This document shows positions 1 through 11,047 of a stretch of 64,000 bases of DNA, piece after piece. The notes below the pieces were generated by a model, which saw nothing but the letters and a program-made list of their open reading frames with translations, was not told the DNA's origin and made no database searches. Position 1 is the first letter of the stretch. Each line of letters starts with the position of its first letter. Location: contig JAHRBC010000002.1 in the NCBI GenBank assembly GCA_022702545.1, positions 7,440,001 through 7,504,000 on the forward strand, given 5' to 3'. The stretch comes from Phycomyces nitens. Lineage: Eukaryota; Mucoromycota; Mucoromycetes; Mucorales; Phycomycetaceae. The translations under genes and the position numbers were made by a program.

Positions 1-350
1 TTTTCCATGTGTTGTGGATCAGGGCGATTTATTCTGCACCCGTATGAGCCTACTCCTACTGAAATTCATTCGCTTCTAACACGACAAACCCCAAAATCAA
101 AGGCATTTATGGAAAAAATTCGTAACTACAATATGGCTTTGAGTTTCACATCCCTTGGTGTTAAAATTGATCAATCTGTTGCAAACAACAATGGCGGAGC
201 ATACAACTTTCGTATCAGTGGCAGTTTGCACCACAAGATTGGCTCTCTGCTTCCTGTCGAAGATTCTGTTCCTTCCTTTGCTCAGATCTATATCTATGAC
301 ACTGAAAACGAAATCAATCATCGCCAAAATACAACAGGGGAATTAGACAT
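1..350 (+). pseudogene. Helitron Rep-helicase, N-terminal fragment before the A1 insertion
   Basis: The reading frame is open from the window start (frame of the ATG at 7) to the A1 insertion. The CCGSGRF...LHPYEP segment and the following ALSFTSLGVKID and FAQIYIYD segments match the region upstream of the Helitron_like_N domain in Helitron Rep-helicases. The reading frame continues exactly at 6701: dropping A1 and one copy of the 3-bp duplication CAT gives ...GELD-IEALSTLQ... with no frame change. The true N-terminus is left of the window. As it stands the gene is interrupted, so I label this piece a pseudogene fragment. The split is recent-looking, since the flanking codons are undamaged. 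Confidence 0.85.
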
Positions 351-811
351 CACTGCAAAAAATAAAGAAATTCCAATAACGTAAAAGTGGCAATGCTGTA
401 CTATAAAGCGATGTTTTAACATAGGGTGGTTTTTTTTCCGACTATGAGACAAGCTACCTTGTCAGCTATCTCGTTGACGTGCTATCTAGTAGTGGATTTT
501 TGAAATAATGTGCTGCAGGTGAGGGCTGTTAGCACTTTCGGTGTACTGATCTGATCTGGAAAAACAAAAAGAAATATTTAAAAGTACGGTTCTATTTTGG
601 TGCCGTATTTATGGACCTGGAAATATTGGGAGAATCATATATTCATGAAAATACATGGTCGTGTATTTATCGAAAATATTGAGCATACTCTTCATGAAAG
701 CCAATTAAATGAATGGATTGAAAGCTTCTTTATCCTTCTTCACCAGTAATATATCACCCATTATTTGATTTCCCGTTTATAATTGATTGGTAATGTTTTA
801 CGTTTTTATTT

Positions 812-1860
812 TTATTAGAAAGAATAGAATGTTTCTAGGTTCAGGGTCTACTATTACGCCTATTCCTATGCCTAGCCGTTTCTACCCGGTTGCTTGCTGC
901 TATTTGGATGGAATATTTTTCTACATAAAAAATACCTGCAAAAATATGAATATCCAACGATTTTTTGGGCTGCGGGAGTGTTCTGTAAAAGATAAAGAAG
1001 TGTTATTGATATGGGATACAAAGAGGAAATTTTTGTGTGACAAAAGATACTTACATTGCAAGAGATGGGCAAGAGTGGGCAAAGGGGACTTGAATTGTAA
1101 GGCTGGATGGGCTGTGTGGCGGGTTTTACTATAAAAAAGGGAATAAAAATTAATATGGGTGAACAGAGTGATGATATATTTAATTTACATACCAGGAGCC
1201 AAATGGGTTATCAAAGTAGGGGGCATGGTGTGCAAAGAAAGACCAAAGGAGCCTATAAAACACATAATAATAATTATTAATAAATAGTCTGAATAATATT
1301 TTGAATAAGCAAAAAGAGATTTATAAAGAATATTACCTTTATGATTACAATCGCGAATGATGGAGGAGGCCGATGGCGTGAATAGACAGGGCAGTCTACA
1401 ATGGAATAGAGTCAGAGAGGGAACAAGTATGATTGAAAGAAATTTTTTTACCTGGTGCCGATGGCATCCTTATATAAGTTGTTTGGCTAATCTGAGAGAG
1501 AAGTGAAAATAATTTTTATCAAGATGATGGTACCAGTGAATGCGGCCAGTGAGTATTTGTCTAGATGGCCATTGTGGAAAGGATGAGTTGCAATGGGAGC
1601 GCACATCTATGAAAAAGAGGTTAATTTGTGTGTATAAAGAGGTATAAAAAATGTCTTACCAGAGAAAGGCGCCGATATCAAAAAAGCAAGCAAAAGGAAA
1701 AATAAAGGGAACCAAAGAAAAAGGAGAGAATCTGAAAATTTTTTCACCTTTGAAACATGCTGCGGAAGGTGTGATGGATTGAGCCCAAAAACAATATCAA
1801 GGCCGATTTGCATCTCAGTGCTTCAAGACAATAGAGGAACATCTTTATAGTCATTCAAAA
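812..1860 (-). other. Conserved mini-exon region of A1 (putative third gene)
   Basis: Read on the minus strand, this region shows a run of intron-like GT...AG segments of 40-110 nt between segments of 40-111 nt. The last two putative exons are 1055-1128 and 872-982, joined at AAT|GTAAGT...TTTTACAG|AAC, ending in TAG at 872 and followed by AATAAA-type signals near 815-825. The joined peptide contains YNSSPLCPLLPISCNNT, and the same place in element E gives HNSAPLCPFLSIPYNNT, which suggests selection at protein level. Upstream segments are too short to assign a start codon, and one modelled exon has an in-frame stop. It may be a small protein gene or a spliced noncoding transcript. No function is recognised. 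Confidence 0.4.
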
Positions 1861-2045
1861 TGCCTATATATAACGGCCTTTTTGATAGTATTCAACCTCT
1901 CTTACTTTTACAACAACCCACACACACACACACTTACTCACCCACCCACTCAAACAGTTTTTGTACGTATATTATATTTATTTTTATTTCAATTGAACAA
2001 AAACTAATAATTATAATCGAAATATACTTTACCATATTCTAGAAA

Positions 2046-3228
2046 ATGGTTAACCAAAGAAGAACAATTGCTCCTCGTCCTGCTACTGCTGACATGGATC
2101 TGATATTGGAAAAGCTTGTTGCCATGGAGAACAAGATGACCATTATGGAAGGCGAGATGGTGACATCAAACGCCAGACTTGTAACGATGGATTCCAGACT
2201 TGGTGTCATTATTGTAGGAAACCGTGAGACTATCACTGCCATTGATAATTTTGTTGAGGCTGCTCCTGCTGCTCCTGCTGCTCCTGCTGCTCCTGTTGCC
2301 TCCACCAGTGCAACTAGCAATGTTGTTGTGACGGATCCCATTGCTTTGTCAAACCCCAGCAAGAGAGTTTCCACAGAGGTTTATGTAAGTATTATACTAA
2401 AGAGCAAAGACTATACTATCAGTTTGTTAACTTTTATATATTATTAGGCTGCGATCCGCAAATTCATGTGGAATCCAAAGTTTCGGTCAACTGTCCCAGC
2501 AGAAGTAGAGGCCAACAACGATAAGCCCAGGTGGAACACCGATGTTCACTTCAACGTGACTCCCAACAAGGAGTTGGTTGATCGAATGCTCGTCTACCTG
2601 GGGCGCAAGTTTGCTGGCGACGGAATGAGGCAAAAGGATCTTCGTGAGAGGCTCCACAAGAATTTCATTAGTAGATGCCGAAAAGTGAGAGAGTCTCCTG
2701 CTGTGAGGGCTGCGTTGAACAGACGTTCACGAAGATCTGGTCGTGCAAACGAAGTAAGTTGTTTGCAATATATTAAAAATCTATTAAACACATATTAATA
2801 ATAATATTTGTAGAACTATGCTCGTCGTTTGGCAGCATATGACAATAACAGGGCTGAGATCAACCAGGAGATGGGTTGGAACTGCATAGGTGCACTCCAA
2901 AAGGGAGCAATGTCCGAGGGAGAATCAGATGACGAAGTCTCTGAAGCAGGAAGAAGACGTGTGGTTCGCACAATTCGCCCAAGTTGGAGAAGCAATGAAG
3001 TGAGTTGTTGAGCTGATTATAAATAGTATATTGAATGACTGTAGATTACTGATGCGCAATTGATAGTTTAACCGATTCATCCAAGTCGTTGACAGATTCG
3101 TTGATCTCCAACTTGGAGCAAATGCTCATCAAATGTTGTCAAGGGTTTATGCCAGAACTGTGGACGTGGCAGTCCCGACTAATTTTAATCCCAGTCTTCC
3201 TCAGTGGGCTCTTAGACATGGGCTTTAA
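2046..3228 (+). CDS. TNPA-like accessory protein of element A1 (4 exons)
   Basis: The exons are 2046-2384, 2448-2753, 2814-2999 and 3067-3228, all joined in phase 0, encoding about 330 aa. Donors are GTAAGT, GTAAGT and GTGAGT; acceptors end in TAG. The protein opens with MVNQRR, followed by a heptad-like helical stretch (about residues 15-60) and an Ala/Pro run. Exon 2 encodes a conserved basic block (FRS..PAEVEANN, KPRWNTDV.FN, NKELVDRM) ending in an Arg-rich tail. Exon 3 has the acidic motif MSEGESDDE and RPSWRSNE. Exon 4 begins FNRF and ends in a W-containing tail. Exons 2 and 3 have exactly the same length in families A, C and D/E. The position beside a Tnp2-type transposase suggests a DNA-binding partner like plant TNPA, but I recognise no named domain. 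Confidence 0.75.
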
Positions 3229-3353
3229 TAAAATATTTTTTTATCTATCCATCTATTTTTTTTGACACGCATTACGTTTTGACAACATTTATAAAGGCAA
3301 TGCTATTTCTGTTTGTTTTTTTTTATGAAAGAGAAAAGATATTTATTTATTTA

Positions 3354-6300
3354 TTATATGCAAAGCTTTTTGGGCAAAGGGATGACCAGCATCCTCTTCA
3401 CGCCATTTCGGCTTGTGTGCGTGGCAGTCGCAACTTCTAAAAGAAGGCGATGCACTGGCAAGATGCACTCATGACTGGGGGAGAAAAGCCGGGCAAACAT
3501 ATATCAACACCTTCATCCTCACGCGAACGATCATAGGACACACCATACCATCTCACAAAGGCGAAAACATGCTGACTTTGATATGATTGGCGATTTGGAC
3601 GAACAGAGGCAGAGAGAGGCGGCGTAAAGTTGTGGACAAACATATACTGTATTTGTCCAGTATATGCAGTCTGGTTCTCACCCGTACTAGTGCCAAACAA
3701 AGCTTGAATATATGATCCACCCTTGCCAGAGCCATTGTGACCATGATAGATCTGCCCAAGAAGATTGATTGACTTTATCTTTGTTATCTGATTGTCGACA
3801 AACAGCAAAGAAGAAGTGGCGTATTGATAGCTCTCCAGCTCAGAAATGTCATAAGTATCCTTATAATACTCCAACAAATGAGGATAGTCGCCATCACTCA
3901 TTGCTGTTGCTGGCCTAGCTTGGAGAGGAAACGCAGAGGGTGGAAGAGGCTCATTACCCTTGATCGGGAATTCGGAATCTTGGGATGCATCCACAAAATT
4001 TTGAATTCGGAATGGGCGTCGTGTTGGTGCAGGTGCAGGTGCAGGTGGAGACAAGGTGGCAAAGGACGAAGAAAGTTTGGCTAAGAGAGGAAGGAAAGGA
4101 GCAGATACTGATGACTTGAGGATGGCATTCGTATAGTCCTCCTTGTACGAATTCTGGACAAATGTTTTCATAAATGTTGACTCGAACCCGTCTCTTCTGT
4201 TTGTCTCGATGTTCTTCAACAACCCATTGTATCTCTCAAACCCAAAGAGCCAATAGCCGTACACTGGTCCAAAATCACGAATGGTCTCGCGAAGATGGAG
4301 GTGTAGGTGCATATTGCAGGTGAGGACAGTGTGTGGGTATTGTTGTTCGCAGGCTTGACCAAATTTCTCCAGGTGACTATGGGCTTCATCAAGTTCGTCA
4401 AAAGTGATGGCTGGCTTTATCAAGAGGCGGCAGGCGTCGACAAAGCTAATCCAATTCTTGAACTTGGCAGCAGGGAGAACGGTCTTCAACAGAGTAGGGG
4501 AGTAAACAAGCACCCAGGATTTCCACTCGTCGGCCTTCATATGGGGAAATCCCTTCCCAATCTTCGTCTTCAACACTGCGTAATCCGCAGGCAACACCAT
4601 GGTCTCTGCCACCCTCTGCATCTCACGAAGATTGTTGTCTGTGATCAGACCACTGGCAGTCCACGTCTCGACCATCCTCTTCGCCGTTCCCAGGAATAGG
4701 TTGTGCATGGGATCAATGATCGTTCCACGTACTAGATCAAAGTATCCAAGGCGATGCAACTGCGACCATCGAACACCATTTTCGACCTCCAGCTGATGCC
4801 TTTCTGAGGGCGTACTTGCACTCTTCCACTCCTCAGCATGCACCCGGTTTTGAGCACCATTTGCAAGTCTCCACGCACAGAAATCAAAACCACGAAAATC
4901 GACATTGTTTGTCCCTTCCAAGCGAGAGAAACTACGACTGCATTTGTAGCATGCATGGGTACTGTTATGAGACGTGAATCCACTGGTTTTCCTGGCGGCA
5001 GGGATATCACATGCAACCATGAAGAGTGCAGCACGGACAGTTACTCCACTTGGGTTTTCATAACTTGGAATGGCCATTCCAACATACAGCTGCTCCAACT
5101 CGTCGACCAAGGGCTTGAGGTAGTTGTTAATCTCCTCTGATCTTGGTTCTTTTGGCCCAGGCATCAGACCAACAAGAATCACGTTCTCTGCCTTGAACCT
5201 ATCCTCTCGAGGCAAATTGTTGATTGCGAGGTAAATTGCTCCAGAGGAATGGCTGATACCATCGAATGGCTGAAACCAATCAATGTTGAGAGTCAACATG
5301 AGTGAGCGCGAGTCTTCAACAAAGGGAACGCCGTTCTTGTCCTTCAACCCCTTCCACATCGCACCATCATAAACGTCGCACATTGTATCAACGATCTTCA
5401 ACTCCTGGTTCCATTGTCTGATCTTGCTTTCGAAATCCGGGCGGAGGAAAAGGACTCTCAACGCCTGCTTGACGGACTGGTAGTTGTATTGACGTTTTGG
5501 GACTAAAGCACCAGATGATGATTGCTTCATCAATTGGCAACCACATGGAGAAACGGAACCGAGCTTGGCGGAACTGCACTGAAGGGGAGCAGACCCAGCT
5601 TCCTCATAAACCGTGTGGCAATCCTGGCACACAACGAATCTCTTTACACCCTTGGTCAAGGCAGTGAAACCCGTCATGCTTTGGAGACCAGAAAGGCTTG
5701 AAGGCAATTGGAAGTCCTGTCCGTAAATCGTCAAGAGTTTGTTGATGAACTCAATCAAGACAACAGCACCCTTATCGACCACATAACGGGATGCAAACAG
5801 AACAACGAAAATGGCAATTGCCCTGTGCACTGGGTTTTCGGGCATACCAGGAGTAGCAAAAGGGTCTATTATTTAAAAAGGAAAATTATTAACACTCAAT
5901 TTTTGCTTGCTTTTGTATTGTAGCTATTCTATACTGACCTTCACTGTCAAACTCCTCGACCTCAATCTCTTCATCATCGGCTTCATCATCGCTGTCATTG
6001 TCAGAGTCATCGGTGATTTCGGCGCCATCGCCATTGGCCTCATTGTCAACTGAATCATCGTCAGACATCGGGACGGAATCCAAAAATGGTAGGCCGACCT
6101 GACCATCCGTTTCCATGGATTCGGATTGAGAGGTCGGGATTGCTACAAATATAGAATACATTAGTTTATTGCCCTGTACTGGTTTTCAAATAAATATTTT
6201 TTACCCTCAACATCAACGTCCATCACGGCACTTTGTGTGCCTGAGTTCAATTAAAGGCTAATGGTTATTATTGCGCAGCAAAGATAAAATTAATATTGAA

Positions 6301-6458
6301 AATAACATACTGTTTTCAAAATCCAAGACTTCTTCAAATCTTGCTCTTTTGGCATGACGCTGGGAAGTGCGCTTGGATACAATAGAGAATCCTTGCTGGT
6401 TGTTGTTGCATTTGTTGCAGTAACAGGCAGTGTTGTTAAGAGCGGAAATAGAAGACAT
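3354..6458 (-). CDS. Tnp2/Plavaka-like transposase of element A1 (4 exons, C-terminal frameshift)
   Basis: The exons, in transcript order, are 6311-6458, 6205-6240, 5939-6142 and 5865 to 3437, giving about 938 aa. Exon 1 has a CYCNKC...QRHAKR zinc-finger-like motif. Exon 3 is very acidic (runs of D/E). The large exon shows the Tnp2-type core: LTLNIDWFQPFDG, LVGLMPGPKEP, ACDIPAARKTSG followed by ACYKC, IDPMHNLFLGTAKRM, MKADEWKSW, and FERYNGLLKN.ETNRR. These contain the acidic residues expected of an RNase H-fold DDE transposase. The stop in the actual frame is at 3437, but the conserved C-terminus (ILPVHRLLLE...VIPLPKK) lies in another frame to 3354. Relative to F, one base is missing after TTTTCTCCCCC. 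A2 shares this change. The protein would cut and paste the element by binding its CACTG ends. Confidence 0.85.
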
Positions 6459-6700
6459 TGTTTATATGATTCGATTGTGAGATAAAAAAGGAAACAAGTG
6501 CTACATATTTTAATTTGCTGTCATTTTATAGATGAAAAAAAAGCTATTGTTTTTTAATCTTTTGCCCGAACCAATAGGATGGATTAGAATTACACTTTTT
6601 ATTTGAAGTAAAAAAAATATCTGAGATGAAAAAAAGCTCTATATTTCCACTACCCTTTTGCCACATTGATACAATGCTAAATTTGGGAGTTTTTCCAGTG

Positions 6701-9700
6701 CATTGAAGCCTTGAGTACATTGCAAACCCTTATGCATAGAGTGAACCCCTTTGTTTCTCTCTTCAAGTCTCTTGCTGCTTTATCCCAAGAAAATGGCAGA
6801 ATTTGTGATCTTACGTTACGCCTAAGAGCAGAAAGCACTGACGATTCTCGCAGATATAACACACCGACTCAATCAGAAGTAGCTGTTATTATGGATGACA
6901 ACTCAAACGCAACAGGAAGAGATATTATATTACATACTCAACAAAGTCAACTTCAGAGAATTAGTGAAATTCACCAATCGTACGATGCTTTACATTATGT
7001 TCTTATATTTCCCAAAGGAGACCATGGATGGACCATAAATTCCAAGTCAATTTCTGGTGAATCAGTGAGCATAATGCATTGGTACAGTTTTCGCTTGATG
7101 TATCGTACAGATACACAACATCACTTGCATCTTTTTGGTCGGCTTTTTCAACAATTCATAGTTGATATGTATGCCAAGATGGAGCAGCAAAGGCTGAATT
7201 ATCTGAGACATCACCAGAATGAACTCCGGGCAGAAGTATACAGTGGTGTTCAAGACGCCATAAATGCTCAAGGTGATTCGTTGACAGGTGTAGGATTTCC
7301 TTTGATACTTCCATCTACATTTATTGGAAGCCCTCGACACATGCGACAGTTGTATCAAGATGCTATCAGCATAGTCAGTCATTTTGGTAAACCTGACTAC
7401 TTTATTACAATGACATGCAATCCAAGATGGCCAGAGATTACAAGAGAATTGTTGGAGGGGCAATCGTCAAATGATAGACCTGATCTTACCTCGCGTGTTT
7501 TCAGGCTGAAAATGAAGGAGCTTATGGACGATTTGTTGAAGAAGCATGTACTTGGAAGAGTAGTTGCACACATCAGTGTAATTGAGTTTCAGAAACGTGG
7601 ATTGCCTCATGCGCATATGCTATTGATTCTAAGACCTGAAGATAAGCCAGTCAATCCAACCGAGTACGATGCAATTGTTTCTGCAGAGATTCCAGATGAA
7701 GATCAGTTCCCGTTAGCATATGAAACTGTGACAAGAAACATGGTCCATGGACCATGTGGAATGCTCAATCCCAGGGCGCAATGCATGAAACAGGGCAAAT
7801 GTTCAAAGGGCTACCCACGCAAACTAAGAGAATCTACTGAAGAAGATAGTAGAGGGTATCCTTTGTACAGAAGACGAGATGATGGAAAGACAGTGAAGAG
7901 AGGGAGACTCGAACTCAACAATGAATGGATTATTCCACATAATCCATATCTTTGTGCAAAGTATGATGCTCATATTAATGTTGAAATATGTTCCACAATT
8001 TCTTCAGTTAAATATCTGTACAAATACGTATACAAAGGCCATGACCGAACAAGAGCAGTGATCGAAGACGCTGAACCTCAAGTGCGGAATGAAATCCAAG
8101 AATTCCTTGATGGTAGATATGTATCTGCTTCAGAGTCGTCTTGGCGCCTCTTTTCATTCCCTCTTCACCAAGAATCGCCTGCCCACCAAAGACTTGCTGT
8201 CCATGTTGAAGATGGACAATTGGTATATTTTAGAGAAACCAGTGACCCTGAAAACATTGCAAGCAATTATTCGAGAACAACCTTGACAGCATGGTTTGAA
8301 TATAATGCTCAACACCCGGAAGCCAGACATATACATTATGTCAAATTTCCCGAACATTTTGTCTGGAACAGGGGATCAAAGATATGGACACCACGAAAGA
8401 GACAGCATGGGAAGATAATTGGGCGAATCTACACCGTCTCCCCCAGAGATGTTGATAGATATTATCTTCGCATTCTGCTTCTCAATGTCCCTGGAGCAAC
8501 ATCTTTCGCTGACATCAGGACTGTCAATGGTGTAGACCAGGGAAGCTACCAAGCTGCAGCAAGAATGCTTGATCTCCTTGCAACAGATAATGAATGGAAT
8601 GAGTGTATGGTAGAGGCAGCACAATACCAGTTGCCTTCTTCACTCAGAAGTTTGTTTGCACTACTGTTGGTTTTCTGTCAACCTTCTGATCCGCACAATC
8701 TTTGGATTAATCACAGAGATGCAATGTCAGAAGATTATCTTCACAGAGAGCTGGACGGCATTGAAACAAGAGACCAAGAGCAGCTTGAAGAGCACAAACT
8801 TGCCGCATACAATCAGACTCTCTTAGGTATTGAACGATACCTGTCAGTACATGGGTTTAGTCTCAAAGACTATGAAGGCTTTGTGCTGCCAAGTCAGCAA
8901 GAACAAGTGGATGAAAATATCCAAAACATACTAGAAGAATTGGATCTTTGCCGCCAAAGTCGAGGTTACCTCAATCCTGACACTATGCCATTCAATGGTA
9001 GTCAAAGACAAGTGTATGACAGAATTGTTGAATCACTTGATGAAGAACCAAGAAGCACAAAGTTGTTTTTTGTTGACGGTCCTGGAGGAACAGGGAAGAC
9101 ATATGTCTTTAATGCGTTGCTGACAAAGACGAGAAGAAGCTCTGGGATAGCTCTTGCAGTGGCATCAAGTGGAACTGCGGCGTTGCTGCTGAATGGTGGA
9201 AGAACTGCCCACTCACGCTTTAAGATTCCACTTAGAGTTGATGCCACGTCAACATGTTCAATTACACCCCGATCATCTGCTGGAAAACTTCTGAAGATGG
9301 CAAAGTTGATTGTATGGGATGAGGCATCCATGGTTAGCCGTCATGTCTTTGAAGCTGTAGACAGAACGTTCAGGGATATAATGCGGCTGGAAGACCAAGA
9401 ATTGTCTCGAGTTCCTTTCGGTGGAAAGCTTATTGTCTTTGGAGGAGACTTTAGGCAAGTACTTCCTGTGATTCCTGGTGGAATGAGAAGTCAGATTGTG
9501 GATCAATGTATCAACCGTTCTCCTGTCTGGCAACATGTCAAATCTCTCCGCTTGACTACAAACATGCGTGTAGCTCAATCTACTGACCCAAACCAGGCAA
9601 CCCAATTGCAAGATTTTGCAGATTACCTTTTGCGGGTTGGAGAAGGGCGTGAGGCCACACTTGGTGATGCTGAGACCATTCAGCTCCCAGAGTCGATGAT

Positions 9701-10451
9701 AGAAAAAGGCTCCAATCTTTACAATCTGACAAGTACGATCTTCCCAGACCTACACTCTGCTAATCCCAGTAATGAGTTTCTTGTTGGCCATGCAATTCTT
9801 ACTCCCAAGAACTCAGATGTCAGAAAGATAAATGATATTCTTTTGGAGTCATTTCCTGGCCAATTGGTTGAATACCGCAGCATTGATGAAGGGCAATCAG
9901 AAGAAGACCAGGTTTCATACCCCATTGAGTTTCTCAATTCATTCGAGTCCTCAAGTCTTCCTCTTCATAAATTGAAGCTCAAGGTTGGATGTCCAGTAAT
10001 GCTTCTGAGAAATTTGGATCCGGCAAATGGACTATGCAATGGAACCCGTTTAATCTGCGAATCACTTGATCGATATGTCATCAAAGGGAAGATTCTGAAC
10101 GGAACATTTGCAGGCAAAGATGCCTTTATCCCAAGGATTAAACTAAGCCTATCAAGCACTGAAGGGCAAATTCCATTCAACCGGACCCAGTTCCCTCTTC
10201 GCCTAGCATTTAGTATGACGATCAACAAAGCACAGGGTCAAACATTAGACAAGATTGGTGTATACCTGCCATGTCCAGTGTTCTCTCATGGCCAGCTGTA
10301 TGTAGCTCTATCACGGGTGCGTAACTTGAACTCTATTAGAGTGATGATTGATACAAGTGAAAGCCCCACTATCCCAACTGCAGGTTCTATACACCCTCAA
10401 ACATGTCAAACAAAAAACATTGTATTCAAAGAAGTTTTCCGATTTGTGTAA
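6701..10451 (+). CDS. Helitron Rep-helicase, main part after the A1 insertion
   Basis: This is an uninterrupted frame of about 1,249 codons that continues the N-terminal fragment at 1-350. The Rep part shows the HUH nuclease motif (GLPHAHMLLIL, near 7600) and the tyrosine motif YLYKYVYKGHD (near 8010) with two candidate catalytic tyrosines. A Pif1-family SF1 helicase follows: Walker A GPGGTGKT (near 9080), Walker B LIVWDEAS (near 9305), GGDFRQVLPV, TNMRV, and the C-terminal motifs MTINKAQGQTLDKIG and GQLYVALSRVR. Together these nick, transfer and unwind DNA for rolling-circle transposition. No stop or frameshift is visible, so the gene was intact before A1 inserted. An internal ATG at 6711 could give a shortened product that still holds Rep and helicase, but this is speculative. 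Confidence 0.93.
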
Positions 10452-10668
10452 TCATACTTCTTATTAGCTCTATTGTTTCTCTACCTATATAATAATAAAA
10501 TTATCTTATCAATTGCCTTTTTTATCTTAAATATATATACCAGTAGACCTATTAGTTGTGAAGTCTACGACTGAACCAAACTGCTGGAATTAGTTATTAA
10601 AGCTATGCAGTAAAACGTAGTATAGTCTAACATCCGGTAGTAAGAAGATATTCTTTCTTAAACATAGG
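10452..10668. other. Helitron 3' noncoding segment
   Basis: AT-rich DNA after the Rep-helicase stop codon, with AATAAAA near 10492 that could act as a polyadenylation signal. I see no gene here. Confidence 0.5.
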
Positions 10669-10738
10669 CCGAGAGGGGCCCCCCCGAAGGGAGGGGTGTG
10701 GGGGACCCCCCAAAGGGGGGGAGAGCGAAGCTCGTATG
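10669..10738. repeat. GC-rich C/G-tract module near the Helitron 3' end
   Basis: A 70-bp block of alternating C-runs and G-runs (GGGGCCCCCCC, GGGAGGGG, GTGGGGGACCCCCC, AAAGGGGGGG) ends in the small palindrome GAGCGAAGCTC. It stands out sharply in otherwise AT-rich DNA. It can fold into several alternative stems and has G-tracts on one strand. It lies about 50 bp upstream of the proposed Helitron 3' hairpin, so it may be part of the termination signal, but that role is inferred. Confidence 0.7.
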
Positions 10739-10761
10739 TATATAAAAACCGATTTTACAAA

Positions 10762-10796
10762 GTCTTTTTCTTTATCCAAAGAGACCAACTCACTAG
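10762..10796 (+). other. Proposed Helitron 3' terminus: hairpin plus CTAG
   Basis: GTCTTTTT (10762-10769) pairs with AAAGAGAC (10778-10785), with one G-T wobble and an 8-nt loop. CAACTCA follows, then CTAG at 10793-10796 and a T. Helitron 3' ends are CTRR with a hairpin about 10 nt upstream and insert next to T, so the match is good. It has not been tested against another copy. Confidence 0.55.
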
Positions 10797-11047
10797 TTAA
10801 TTAATAAAGGACAATTTTGATTGCCGATATCAACTCTGATAGTCTACAAGAAGTCTTTTTGGATACAGCCATGTATATGGCTATTAATATATAATATGCT
10901 TTTCGTATAATTGACTTGTTCTTTCTCACTCTTTTGTGTTCTCATCATCTTATTATCTTTTTAGTTACAAGTAAAGAATATCATTTATATTAAATCCAGA
11001 CACAGTATAATATAATTGACACTGACTATTTTAATATTCTTTAGACA

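Larger units (their letters stand above)
351..6700 (+). mobile_element. CACTA/Plavaka-like element A1 inserted in the Helitron gene
   Basis: A complete 6,350-bp element. The 5' end reads CACTGCAAAAAATAAAG and the 3' end reads GGGAGTTTTTCCAGTG, which gives CACTGGAAAAACTCCC when reversed. The target duplication is CAT (348-350 and 6701-6703). It contains a mini-exon region (about 812-1860, minus), an accessory gene (2046-3228, plus) and a transposase gene (3354-6458, minus). It is almost identical to A2 (34756-41101). CACTG termini with a 3-bp duplication are the hallmark of the CACTA (EnSpm) superfamily, and the transposase sequence agrees. Positions 351-811 hold only the terminus and AT-rich subterminal DNA with no gene that I can see. 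Confidence 0.93.
1..10796 (+). mobile_element. Helitron H1, 5' end outside window, split by element A1
   Basis: This is an autonomous Helitron carrying one large Rep-helicase gene. Its coding sequence occupies 1-350 and 6701-10451, and element A1 (351-6700) sits between the two parts. The proposed 3' terminus is CTAG at 10793-10796 followed by T, preceded by an 8-bp hairpin (10762-10785) and a 7-nt spacer, which is the usual Helitron 3' architecture. The element appears to lie inside CACTA-like element C: about 250 bp after the proposed end, the C accessory gene begins, far closer than in related elements, whose 5' termini lie about 1.7-2.4 kb from that gene. The 5' terminus (expected TC) is outside the window. 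Helitrons make no target duplication, so the boundary cannot be confirmed that way. Confidence 0.75.

Noticed and set aside
787..1134. A 115-aa plus-strand reading frame in A1 (repeated in A2)
   Set aside because: It overlaps the conserved minus-strand mini-exon region, is broken in F, and has no match in the other families.
2039..2374. Minus-strand reading frame rich in Ala/Gly/Val opposite accessory exon 1
   Set aside because: It is the shadow of the Ala/Pro codon run of the accessory gene.
10669..10738. Bacterial-type terminator or plasmid-derived segment
   Set aside because: The surroundings are fungal transposons with introns; the GC block lacks a following T-run.
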